Of a stretch of DNA of 64,000 bases, positions 25,821 to 41,737 are shown piece after piece. The stretch is from Pezizomycotina sp. ARF18 (lineage: Eukaryota; Ascomycota). The stretch lies in contig AZLU01000181.1 in NCBI GenBank assembly GCA_002224055.1, positions 1 through 64,000 of the forward strand, read 5' to 3'. Each line of letters starts with the position of its first letter. Within the stretch, counting starts at the first letter, position 1. A program made the translations under genes and the position numbers. The notes under the pieces were generated by a model that was not told where the DNA came from, ran no database searches, and was given only the letters and a program-made list of their open reading frames with translations.

Positions 25821-27507
25821 TGTGAATAGTTTTATTTATTTATTTATTTTTTTAAAGTATTAGTTAATTATTATTTTATTGAGAGTGAAGACGTATTCGT
25901 ATTACACGGAATTATAAGGAATCCGGAAATGAAATAGTATTTATTAAATTGTAGAACGAACGTGGAGATCAATGAACGAATTTGAATAATAAAACGAATG
26001 AACCTAAAAAAAAAAAAAAAAAAGGAGCGTATTTGAACGGAAGAAGTAGGATTCGACGCGTGAGAGAAGAAAAAGAACAAAAAAGAAAAAAGGAAGGAAG
26101 GGGGAAGGGAAGTAAGTATTTAATCTTGGAGGGTCCGAGACTAGAAATTACTTATTGATTATTTTTTATTTTATTTTATATACTTAAGTATTTATTTGCT
26201 TCCTTGGGCCAAATACTACTTAATAACTAGCAAGTAGTAGTACTGAGCACCACTTTTGTCACTATTTAACTAAGTAATTTATTAATTTGGTTGGCCCCTG
26301 CAGACAAGTTGCTAGAAGTGCTTGTTTTAGACGAATCGCGAAGGAGAAAATTCTCCACCTAATCCACCTCGTTTTTAATGTATACAAAAAGTATACAAAG
26401 AGTATAATAAGTATATTATTTCTCTCTGTATCGATACAGATTATATACTTAAGTATATATATATATAGAAGTGCTAAGCGTCATTTCTGCGTATTCTGAA
26501 AAGAAAAAATGAAAAAAAAAAAAAAGAGAGTAGAGGTTAAAGGTCTCATGCGAAGCAGTAAACACTCAATTGTGCTAAAGAGTAAGGGAGAATTCGTAGC
26601 TCGTTTATTGCTATTATATTTTTTTCCTCAGGTATTTAAATTCGGGATTTCGCTTTATCATTGAAGTCCAGTCACTACTCAACATCCAGTGCAATCTCAA
26701 CGAGATAAGTATATCAAGTTCGATAGATTTGTAGTAGCAGTGTGCAAGCAATAAAGAACGTATATAAAGTCAGGATACGGGGGAAGTATAACCCCTCTTG
26801 CCCTCTTTATATATATAATATATATTTTTCTCTCTCCGCGTTTTACCTTCTCGGGATCAGTATCGGTCTCCCATGCATGTGCGCTATTTTAGCTTGTATT
26901 TTCATAGAAAATATATTGAAGTCTTTATCCCAAAAAAAAAAAAAAAAAAAAAAAAAAGGCGCTTAAAATCGGGCAGACGTACTGCCATCATCATTAGGCA
27001 AGTAGAAGGATGGCAAGAAAAAGAGATACATCATCACCACTACGACTGGCCGAACCACAATTGTCAAGTGGAGCAAGTCCAGGATTGGTGTTCCCAGGTC
27101 TGGATATTTGAATATTCCCGCGCCGAAGCTGTACAGACATAGGTGCCGTTGACTAACGTTGGAATGGTAAAGGTGGAGGGGAGTGAGAGAAAGAGAAAGG
27201 GGGAGGGAAGGAAAAGTAGAGACAGAGAAAGAGAAAGAGGTTGTAAACAAGGACGGAACACTGCAAACCTCAAACTTATAAAAGTCAAACGAGGAATAAA
27301 ACGTCAAGCTACTAAATACACATCGACGAGAAAGCATTGCAGGAGAAAAAGCACCCTAGAAGGGGTTTTGGTTTGATATAATTTGCAAAGTTAAAAAAAA
27401 AAAAAAAGAAAGAGAGAAGAGAGAAAAGAAGGAAAATGAGAAGAAAGAGAAAGGATAGGCGGTGGGAAAGTGTATATATTCCTCAAGAAGGCGACGCCTC
27501 TGAACCA
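25821..27507. other. 1.7-kb AT-rich spacer
   Basis: Contains two TACTTAAGTA palindromes (26181-26190 and 26446-26455), a long A run at about 26932-26957, and a GA-rich stretch at about 27170-27470 next to the RSP5 3' end. At about 27000-27140 the minus strand has protein-like frames (NGTYVCTASA; in another frame DNCGSASRSGDDVSLF, a GPI-like end). They are too short and disjoint to call a gene. Confidence 0.4.
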
Positions 27508-30720
<3,213 letters not shown>

Positions 30721-31559
30721 GCCAACTGAAGTGTATAAAGAAAGAAAACAAATCGCAAAATGAGCGTCTGCAAGAGCTTCTACAGAGATAGCAGCTGGTC
30801 TGGGATGGGTATATAAGGAAATATCAAAGAGAATTCGTGATCGAGGGGCGAGCTCGATAAACGTAAAAAGCATTTGAATGATCAAGAGATAGATTCTTTG
30901 TATTTGAAAACAAGAAACTATCCTAGATCATTCGCCCTCTTCTTCCTCCCTTGTTTGGGGAAAATATGACCCCTTCTCTCCCAAACGATTTGCTTTTCAT
31001 TTAAGGGCTTACCTGTCAGTCGAATCTTCCTTCCAGCGCTTAAGTATGGTGGTAACCAAGAGTCAGCTAAAGGAGCCTCGGAAAACTAGCGGGTAACAGT
31101 CTCGTCTGAACGACCCGAGAACTAAGAAAAAGGTACGGAAGGCTTATGGAGGAAGTACGCCAGCATACCTAGACGAAGGTTCGGCCATGGTGGGAGTCGT
31201 GGCCTGGCGAGACAAAGAGGCTGGCTTCGACCTTCGGGAAGGAAAGGGAGCTGAACGAGAGGTGGAGGTAATCGCGGGTTTCTTTTCTAGATATTTGTCC
31301 GTCCGTTTGTCCTCTTTCTCTCTTTCTTCCTTCTTTTTTTCTCTTTCGCTTCTTTGTTTTATAACAGCACTTGTCGATATAGTAGTAAGTACCAGTAGAT
31401 GCAAATTATCTTGATACAATAGGAATGAAAAGTCTAAAAGTAAAAATAAAAAATAAAAAAATATTCGTTTATCTGATCAGTAGCTAAGTATAGATAGATT
31501 GGAGGAAAGGGAAAGAAAGGAACAGCCTTAATAATAATAATAATAATAATAATAATATA

Positions 31560-31618
<59 letters not shown>

Positions 31619-32543
31619 TATACTACTGTATTGCGTAAAAAAAAAAGCATATGTGGAGGGGGCAGTGAATCGGATTGATAGTACTGCTTTGGGTGGAGCC
31701 AGTTTGCCTCAGTTTTGATTTCCGCCCGAAAAAAAAAAAAGAAAAAAAAAAAGGGATCGGGGTTTAGCAGCAAAGAATATTTAATAACAAGTATCATTAT
31801 TATTACTACCCTTCTTTCCTCCTGGTGTCTTTCCAACCACTTTTTTTCCTTTCGATATCATCATTAGTGTCTCGTACTTCTATTAACCACAATAATAATG
31901 TCTCAAAGGACATTCTTTATCAAAATACTTTAACTCAAGCATATCGAGTTAGCTCGGTCTCCAAATCCTCCCTCCAATTTTTTTTTTTGGACCCGGTTTT
32001 ATGATGCCTTGAATTTTTATAACCGATTTTTCACATTTCCACAAGTTCTTCGGATCGATTAATTTATACTGACAAGTCCAATTTCCTGCATTGTTGAAGT
32101 CGTCTTCTGGGTTTTCTAAGAGTTTTATTTTATCTCATTTTACCCTTTTTTTTTTTTTTTTTTTTACGGCTTTTTGCCCTTATCAACCTTTGAAAGAATT
32201 TAGAAAGGTAAAAAATATCAACAATTTGATCAAGGCTCTTTTGTATCCCTATGGGGTTTCATTTTTCGTCCACGTATAGAGAGTTTTGCATATCGGAGCA
32301 TTTGAAGTGACAACCTTCATGAATGGGAGACAAAGGAAATTTCGGACTAAGTACATGGTTCGTTACCGTCCTATACCCGCATTAGAGGTACCGCATCATT
32401 GACCTTGACCAGTATAATGGGCACGCCTGGTAAGTCAAAGTAAGAAGTTAAAGAAGAGCCGGGAGGGAAAAGTGAAAGAAAAGAAACACTCTCAACTAAA
32501 ATATATTCTTAAGCTCTAGATTATAAAACCCAAAGGCCTACTG
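30721..32543. other. 1.8-kb spacer, no firm gene
   Basis: Upstream region of RSP5 followed by microsatellites and T-rich DNA. Open frames at 31144-31419 (minus) and 31187-31414 (plus) mirror each other across a CT-rich stretch and carry no domain. Confidence 0.45.
31529..31619. repeat. Microsatellite (AAT)n then (ACT)n
   Basis: About nine AAT units, a short TATAC junction, then about nineteen ACT units on the plus strand. Confidence 0.88.
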
Positions 32544-33273
32544 CTAAGCTAAACACCAAGAAACGGGAACTTTGCCATCGTCTAGGTCTGCTATCTTTGC
32601 AAAACATGATGGAGACAGGTCGATATCACTATCCTCCTGCAATAATAATAAACAGTTTCAAATTAGCTCCCTATCGGTTATAGACCAGGGACGATACGTA
32701 GTCCCCCAAAAAAAAAAATAGAGGGGGGGAACTTACGCATCCTGGACAAGTGTCTACTATGGTCGCCTGGACAGTCTTTCCAGTTCCAGTATGCGTTACA
32801 GAAATCTTCTTGCCGCACCACGGATTGGCGTTTGGGTTGGCGCCGGCTTTAGCTTGCATCATCCCATGAGATATAGCACGACACTCTCAGAATCACTCGA
32901 TTCTATACCGCAGCTCCCCATCCCAGGCGTATAAAACGTTGCTTTTCCCGAGTAAGTGTCCGAAGAACTAGACTCGTGCGATATAGCCGTCGAGATAGCT
33001 GTCGAGGCCGCCTTTACTGCTTGAGTGGTCGGCTGTGGAGGTGATGGCGGTGACGGTGGCAGCGACGATGACTGCACATCGCTTGACTTAGCCAAGAGAA
33101 GGCTCGTCGGTGTAGGTTGGTCAACGTAAACAGTCGACGTAACGGCCATAATCTGTAGCACTTCTTGTACACGACGACTTGCTCGATTCCATCTCTTTTG
33201 ACGTTGTCGCGGAGAGGTACTCCTGAGGAAATTCCAAGCAAAGCTGCTATCAAATGACAAGCCGAAACTCCAT
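32544..33273 (-). CDS. Secreted expansin-like / double-psi beta-barrel protein
   Basis: Small secreted protein with an RlpA-like DPBB domain, related to expansins and barwin-like wall-loosening or plant-surface proteins. The start at 33273 reads MEFRLVI and, after an indel, LIAALLGISSGVPLRD, which makes a signal peptide. A Ser/Pro/Thr-rich stalk follows (SSSLPPSPPSPPQPTTQA). The DPBB reads SGKATFYTPGMGSCGIES, then GANPNANPWCGKKISVTHTG, then VQATIVDTCPGC. After an intron it continues EDSDIDLSPSCFAKIADLDD and ends GKVPVSWCLA-stop at 32544. The Cys positions and DLSPSCF motif fit the family. No carbohydrate-binding C-domain is present, so it is expansin-like rather than a full expansin. At least two frame shifts occur in the N-terminal half. 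Confidence 0.88.
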
Positions 33274-34478
33274 TTTGTATACTCACAAAAGTATGCAAGA
33301 TAAACAAGTTTGTAAACTTCTCGATTTTCTGAGACGACGAATGAGGATGATGATGAAGCGGTTGTATTCCTAACGCCGCAATCCTCAGGCTAATTCGAAA
33401 TGCTGTCAACAGCACTGGCGCAACAGTTGAAAATTGAATTAGATATAGAACGGATGTGTGTTCCCAGACACACCGGACCTCAGCGAGACGAGCTGCTGAG
33501 AACCCTTTCAAAAGGCGTTTATAAGAAAGAGTATTATGATTAAGATGAGGGGAGTGATAAAAGGGAAAGAAGAAGAATTATTTTTTGAATGATAGCTCCA
33601 GAGCGACGTCCAATTGAATAATAAATACCTCCCGAATTACTTGGATAACTAATGAACTCGAGAACCAGCTAGCTGTACCCATGGCGTTATATATACTACT
33701 TATTACCCATTAATCCGCAAGAAAGAAGGTAAGGGAGAGGGAAGAAAAAAAAAATTTTTTTTTCTTTTTTTCCTTTTCGTCCCAAGCACACTGACTTGCC
33801 TTGTCTGTTTTCCCGGCTCGCCAACTCGCTTACTGGCGACGCTGGATTGAGTAGATAAGAGATGATTGAGTATTCATTATTATTATTATTGTTATTATTC
33901 TACTTCTACTCTTCCACGTGTCTTCCTTTCTTTTCTTTCCTGTTTGTATAGTTGGGCGAATGAACTGAAAATGTGTTTTTTTTAACTATGAGCCATTTTA
34001 TTCCTGTTAGGCGCTCAGAAGTGTTGAGGAAGCACGGAACCAGATATATATTTTATTTATTATGACTTCGAAAGTTGAACGGAACTTCGAACTTGGGGAA
34101 GGGAAAGTAAAATATAAGGGAAAAAGGTTACGTAAAAAAAAAAGAAAGAAAAAAAGAAAAGAAAAAAAAGAAAAGAAAAGAAAGGAAATACATTATATAA
34201 TAATAGCCGCAGAGATTAGTAATGATACCAAGTCTCTTTTTCTTAAGAAGGAAAAAAAAAAAAAATCTTTAAGAAATTTACAGTATCAATAACAATAAAT
34301 TTTCACTCACAAGCCACGCTAAACGCATATCTCTTCTCAGCACCGCTTTCACGACAACATCATCCTCACCTTCGCCTATCAGGAGTATAACATAAGTCTT
34401 CCTAAGAAATCCTGCCAACGACACATTTCCCTCCACCTTTATTCCCAACGGAAAAAGTTACGTGATCCAGATCCAACA
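33274..34478. other. Divergent spacer, expansin-like/PAB2
   Basis: Upstream of two divergent genes, so it should hold both promoters. It contains an A/T homopolymer block near 33747-33768 and a long AAAG-type purine stretch at about 34136-34188. Open frames here are Lys-rich artefacts of the purine tract. Confidence 0.45.
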
Positions 34479-35592
<1,114 letters not shown>

Positions 35593-37813
35593 TACGCCCG
35601 CTTCAATTCTACTCTTCACAACACTTTTCTCTCTCTCCTTTCTCGCCTCTCTTTCTCGAACTTTCTCCGAATACATTTCCTCTCAATATTTTAGTGTCCT
35701 TCGCTTGCGTCTCTGATACCACGATCGAAAGGACCGATCGGTACCAGTCACGCCATACGAAACAAGAATTTTCCAGGGTAAGACAAGCGAATGGCCAGAG
35801 CATCGCGGGAAACGGTTTAATTTCTTATCTATATTTATTTTACTCTTTTATTAACTGTCACCTTTTCTTTTAATCATCAAAATCTTATAAAAGAAAGAAA
35901 AATTCTGGAAAAGAAAAACGAAAGAGGAATTAGGGGATGTGAGAGGGTTTATAATAAATTGCAAAAGATATATGATAAAAATGAAGCGAGACAAGAAAAG
36001 CGTCGGGCAATAATGGGAAGAGAATTTTGATCTAATATCAATTTGCTGATTGTTGTAAAAAGAAGCAGCAGCAGCAGTGGCAGCGGAGAAGAATGATAGC
36101 AAAGAGAAAAGACATGAACCACACAATTACGAGAAGAGAAGTGAAAATTAATAAACGAGAACACTATAAAGACAAGAATTATCAAGCCAGTAATTGAACA
36201 AATAACTTGAAAATATCACAAGGATAAGAATGAAACAATAAGGAAGCGAGAAAATATCAGAAGAGAAGGAAAAAAGGGAAGAAAAGAAAGAAAGAAAGAA
36301 AGAAAGAACAAAAGAGGGAGAAGTGGTGAGAATGGTGAGTGGGAAGCGAAGGGGATCATGAATTGTCGCCTGTAAGATGAACTGGAAGAAAATGAAGTAG
36401 AGAAGGAGAAATAACAAAGGTATGATAAACATCCACCATTCCCCCACCTAAAAAATAATATAAGGGACGCACACTTCTGGGTTAAGCTGGAGAAGTAAGG
36501 ACAGGAAGTATAGAAAGAAAGATAGGAGAGGGGGTATATCCTCGAGAACGGTAAGTTATGTTATCTCTTCTGAGAGCCCATTATAACGGGATCTTGGAGA
36601 GAAGAAAAGAAGAAAATCGCCTTAAAACAATGCTTAAAAGTCGGTTTTATATGGGCTCAACTCATCTCTCGAAAACGGATAAAGTCCAGTTCAGTCTGCT
36701 GGTTCTTTCTACTTGGTATATTGAGGTAAGTTTTAAAAGGTAAGAAGTCAACCTTATCCTACTGACCTCTCTAATGGACCGGCTCCATGCGTCCTTGCAA
36801 CCGTCGTTGCTCTTTTTTTTTTTTGTTTTTTTTTTTTTTTTTTTATTATTCTCGAAAAAAAGAAAATGGCTTGATGAGTATGAATATCAATGTTGCAACC
36901 GTCACCATTGGGCTTCTCATATGTGTGTATATCTCATCTTCCTTCTTCTGTCCTTGTTGCTTCGTCTGCTTTTATCAACTTTGGTTTCTCTCACCGCTTC
37001 ATCTTAACTCACGGCAGTCTCAAACCAATCTATGGAATAACTTCCCATGGAAATATATACACATATATAGCGTAAAACGAAATAACATCGAGTGAAATAG
37101 AATAGGGCAAAGTACTTCGAATCATTGAAATCGATCAATCGAAGTAAGTAAATCGTGTAGAACGAGGAGGATATTTGCGGGTAAAAATATACATCAAGCA
37201 AAGACGTAGCACTGATATATACCTGGTATTCCTTAAGTATTTGTTTGTTTATTTATTAGTGTTATCGATACCTTCGGTATATACACTACCCCAAAGGAGT
37301 AAGCGTACGGTACACTTTAGTTAATGAATATACAATAGTTACAGACATTAATAGTCCCTCTATAGATATAAGGTATTTATATATATATATATGTACTTGG
37401 TAGATGGTAAATAAAATATCAAAGCACTTCTTTATATATATATATTGATATTGCCTCTCTTCCTTTTTATAACTAGATTTCTGAACTGTAAGGAAGTCGT
37501 ACGAGTTTAAATTAGAGTGGTATATAAATGAATGAAATGAATATTCGGTGGTGGCAATTTAGAGGTTCATCGTCCCACTCGATAATAACAATCAATAATA
37601 ATATAAAATAAAATCCCTCTTTTGCACCTAAACGTATTATTAACCCACCTTACCTCTCTCCTAATTCTTATTCTTATAGGGAATTTGACCGAGTTCATGA
37701 TCACATTTCCAAATCAATCTCGGATTTAAGTACGGCTTAGTTTTTAATTTCTAATTCTAGTCTTTCACTCAAATATCGACCATCAACGTCCGTCCCTTGA
37801 AATCTTTTTTGCT
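35593..37813. other. 2.2-kb spacer, no gene seen
   Basis: 3' region of PAB2, then AT-rich DNA with a GA-rich block at about 36200-36320 that includes AAAG repeats, and T runs at about 36810-36845. All open frames are hydrophobic or Lys-rich products of these tracts. Confidence 0.5.
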
Positions 37814-40248
37814 ATGAGTGGCATTGAAGTAATATCACAATTCCTTGAGAATATAAGACCTCGGTATTCGTGGTCACAGTCCTCCGACTCATCGGCATCG
37901 TCTTCCGCCAACTCAAACAATAATAATAACACCAGTCATACGCAACAAATACAACACGATACGGAATCCTCAGACTCGCTTCCAGTCCAACCTTCCTCTA
38001 CACCGCGTACGGTAGATCCCGATCCCAACCCTGCAAACGAACCTGAGGCTTCCAAAATAGACAACAATTCAACGCCTTGCCATGAGGAAGAGCAGGTCTC
38101 GGATTCTCTACCTCTAGCCACACTGGTTGACAACTCGGTAGAGGAGGACCTCAGTAGAGATTTGCAAGGTGGTCTTCCGGAAATGCGAAGCTCGACGTTG
38201 AGTTTGTCTCTCCCGCTTTCTAACCCTAGTAGGAACAAGTAGCTGATTCCAGAGGTACTAAAAGCCAACAGGAGATGATCCGACAAGGCCGACGATCACC
38301 AACTCAGTTTCCCTCGCATGTAAACGGCATTGGGCCGCCAATGAATAATAGTACTACAGTGGATGAGTCCCCACTCAGCGATGAAGCTCCAACAGCCGTC
38401 GAAGCACCGATGATGCAAAGCACGGCTCAGCAGCAACTGCTCGACGCAGGTTCCTTGTCTGGGGCGCCTGATCCCTTCTTCGCTCGACAGCCCAATGGGA
38501 CGAGCGCTTCCGCGTTGCCCGAGGACGACGGCAACAGCGCCCTGCGACAAAGAGTGATAGAAATACAACAATCAAATATTACTGAGAGAGAGAGGGCGGA
38601 AAGGATGCATTTGCTTATGACCGAGAATTACCACGCCTCTCGTCCCCACCCCACTACTACCACCTTATCCGGTTCGGGAGGATCCAAATTCCGGTACGAG
38701 AGCAAACTTAATGACGATTGTTTTACGGCAGAAGACATTGCCCCGTCGTATTTCAACGAAGCTCAAGGCATTCTCGGCTGCACGCACTACAGGCGAGGAG
38801 TTAAGCTACAATGCTTCACCTGTGAGAAATGGTACCCTTGTCGGTTCTGTCACGACGAAAGGAGGACCATGTTTTGGTTCGGAAGGACACTAAGAACATG
38901 ATGTGTATGCATTGCGGAAAGGCGCAGCCGGCACAACAATCCTGCAAGCAGTGTGGGAAATGGATGTCTCGCTATTATTGTGACAAAGTGAGTTCGTTCT
39001 TCGTAGCTGGTGCCGTTACGAAGCCATTTTGCGTATAGGGTTTTTGCCGATGTGCCTAACACTGTTGTCAAAAACGAAAAGTGCAAGCTTTGGGACGACG
39101 ATCCTCTAAAAACGATATACCATTGTAACGACTGCGGTATTTGTCGTATTGGGAGAGGCTCGGAAAGGATTTCTTTCATTGCAAGGTGCACTGCCCTCTA
39201 TTTTTGCTATTAATAACATTCTTTTAACATGATTTTGCTGACTTTTTGACCAAAACATCTAAATCTCGAAGAAATGCGGTGTCTGTATGTCCATCGAACT
39301 CGAAGGGCAACATCGATGCATAGAGAGAAGCACAGATTGTGACTGTCCCATATGTGGAGAGTATATGTTCACATCCGTTATGACGGTCGTCTTTATGGTA
39401 ATATGTTCACATTCCTCCAAAGAACGCGAGTTACTGATCGGTAATCGAACTTACAATTAGACCTGTGGTCACTCTATCCATCACAAGTGCTATTACGAGC
39501 ACATGAAAAACTCTTACCGGTGTCCACGTAAGGAAGCTCTTTTCTACGCCCAGAAAGCCCCATTTGTGCTGACTTTTGATATTTCCAGGTGTTCCCGGAG
39601 CGTACTCAATATGGAAACACAGTTTCGGTTTTTAGACCACGAAATATCGTGCCAACCGCTCCCAGATCCCTACAAGAATTGGCACTGTCACATAACTTGC
39701 AACGATTGCTCAGCGAAGAGTGATGTGCCTTTCCATTTTCTCGGGTTAAAGTGCGATACTTGCAAGAGCTATAACACTCGTGAGGTTAAACTTATACGAC
39801 CCGAGGAAGACGACGGACAACCAGTGCAGAATACTCCATTCAGCATCATGCCTGATCCTGAAACTGCGGGGACGATCATGTATAATCGCGGCGTGAGGCA
39901 GGAACCTGTCGTCACAGACCTAGCCTCCGTAATTCGAGAGATCGACGTAGCCACTCAAGCTCCAAGCGATTCATCAAACATTAACAATACGCGCCGTCGG
40001 CTTTGTCCGATTCTGTGGCCATGTCTTCTAGCCAAATTTTACCGGAGGATGCTTCACAGCCAAGTGAAAACAATCTACAGTCAGCCCGTCGCTGGGGTGT
40101 GCGGAGTTGCGAGAATGACAGCTGCGTTGACATCGAAGGTACCAACGATTGTGAGAGTGCCAGCGAGACCGATAGTGAATGTGGAACCGATGATGATTCC
40201 TCAAGCTCCGCATCATTCGAAATAATAAGGCTTCCATTTCATCCTTAG
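37814..40248 (+). CDS. CHY/CTCHY/RING zinc-finger ubiquitin ligase (Pirh2/RCHY1-like)
   Basis: Predicted E3 ubiquitin ligase. A long disordered N-terminal part (MSGIEVISQFLENIRPRYSW, then Ser/Asn/Thr/Glu-rich sequence) reaches about 38700. The CHY finger starts ILGCTHYRRGVKLQCFTCEK with PCRFCHDE, then NMMCMHCGKAQPAQQSCKQC. The CTCHY part reads YYCDK, an intron, CKLWDDDPLKTIYHCNDCGI, then KCGVCMSIELEGQHRC. The RING reads CDCPICGEYMFTSV, an intron, TCGHSIHHKCYYEHMK and YRCPR, an intron, then CSRSVLNMETQFRFLDHEI. A zinc ribbon follows (HITCNDCSAKSDVPFHFLG, LKCDTCKSYNTREVKL). The acidic Ser-rich tail ends SFEIIRLPFHP-stop at 40248. Domain order matches RCHY1; a long N-terminal extension is usual in filamentous fungi. 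There are about four introns and three or four frame shifts. Confidence 0.93.
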
Positions 40249-40312
40249 CGATCAGAATCCCTTCCTAGGCTCCACTTCCTACCCTATACTCCTACGTCCT
40301 TATGCCCATCCC

Positions 40313-40315
<3 letters not shown>

Positions 40316-40347
<32 letters not shown>
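40316..40347. repeat. Microsatellite (CT)16
   Basis: Pure TC/CT dinucleotide repeat in the 3' region of the CHY/RING gene. Confidence 0.88.
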
Positions 40348-40348
<1 letters not shown>

Positions 40349-40483
40349 TTTCCTTACTTTCCTTCTTCTCATCTCGATGCTCCTTTTGATAGCATTTTCA
40401 CCGCCCCACATAGCCCCCCCCCCCCAAATATTGCAAAGCTTGCCTCTAAGTAGGTCATCGCATTGAGAGGATTGATATCGTCC

Positions 40484-40595
40484 TTACATGTCTTCGTAGG
40501 AGGGGAAGAGTTTCTCCGAAGAATTATAAGCACAATCCCAATTGAAACACTCCGCGGAAGATAGGATAAGGGTTTTTTCTTTTCTTTTTTTTTTT

Positions 40596-40626
<31 letters not shown>

Positions 40627-41237
40627 AAAACAAATCGATTAATATTTTCGAACGGTGCCGGGAACCCCACCATTGCACCCGCGGCGGCCAGACGACGAGA
40701 GCTTCCTCACTGGTACCACTCATTCATGATTCGCATTGGTGCCGCCGCCGTAGGACATAATCTTTATCTATAAACAAGTCGTTATGTGCTCTAACTTTGA
40801 AGATAATTCGGAAGTCTTCGACCTGAGCTATTTCGCCACCGTGCCTTCCCAATATTGAATAATCAGGGGTATGGAAATGGGAGGTAAAAGGCCTTTTTGG
40901 GGTTTACGGTATCTAGCTTACCCTGTATAAAGCCAAAGTGATCTTTTAGTAGCGTTTATATCAAGAGGAAGGTTGTTTTTGGCCTTCGGGCTTTCAAACA
41001 TCTCATGGTTAAAGGCATGATAAGGTAGCTGCTGAATATGAAGCCAATTTTCAGGGTTCTTAAACAAACAAATAAAAGAGATAAATAAAAAGAAATATTC
41101 CGTCTCGAAGATGATGAGATGACTACTGATCAATCACGTGCATTTAAGAATTGGCACTTGCAATTAAGCGCCGTTTTTATACTTCTACTCTAGTGAAGAG
41201 CGCCTAAAGAACCTACGGCTTCAACTATGCCGGTCAT
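40484..41237 (-). CDS. Unassigned coding patches on minus strand
   Basis: A possible first exon starts MTGIVEAVGSLGALH at 41237. An exon reading NPENWLHIQQLPYHAFNHEM then FESPKAKNNLPLDINATKRS (about 40922-41058) has a good acceptor and a GTAAG donor. Next is GGEIAQVEDFRIIFKVRAHN (about 40780-40840). A separate start at 40754 gives MSYGGGTNANHEWYQ and, after an indel, RRLAAAGAMVGFPAPFENIN, with a possible end FNWDCAYNSSEKLFPSYEDM-stop at 40484. These may be one gene or two small ones. No family is recognised. A T21-G20 tract lies in a probable intron. Confidence 0.4.
40585..40625. repeat. Composite homopolymer T21-G20
   Basis: Twenty-one T followed by about twenty G on the plus strand. A separate run of twelve C lies just upstream at 40414-40425. 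Confidence 0.85.
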
Positions 41238-41737
41238 CCTTCAAGCAGATAGGTATCTATACGCCTCCACCTTATAAGTCTAATTATCTGTTGTCCGTAG
41301 ATCATGTATATACTAAGTAGGTAAGACTATTGATGATACGTTGCCGGAAACATATTACTTGACGATTCTTGGCTTCCATCTGGTTACAGTGGACCTATGA
41401 GGCATAGATTCATGAGGATAACCGTTTCCGCCATCTAAAAGTTTTTCGTGTTGAAACTTGTCGTTACATAGTATTGAAGTCTACAAGTATCATATATAAG
41501 TATTATATTCCAGGACAGCCCCAAAGAGAATAAAAAATAAAAATAAGAATAAAACTCCGTAGACCATAGTGCTACAATGCACACAAACTATAGGAACAAA
41601 CCAAATGGAAATCAAGACCCACCGCAACAAATGTGAGAAAGGAGAATGCACGAAAAGGAAGGCACGTAAAGAAAATTATCTCTAGAAATTTAGAAAATTA
41701 TTACTTCTTAAGAAAGGCGAAAAAACCCTATGTGGGA

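Noticed and set aside
31529-31619. Regular repeats considered as a CRISPR-like array
   Set aside because: Pure trinucleotide microsatellite with no spacers, in a eukaryotic context.
31528-31836. Minus-strand frame rich in Ser and Tyr runs
   Set aside because: It is the translation of the AAT/ACT microsatellite in one frame.
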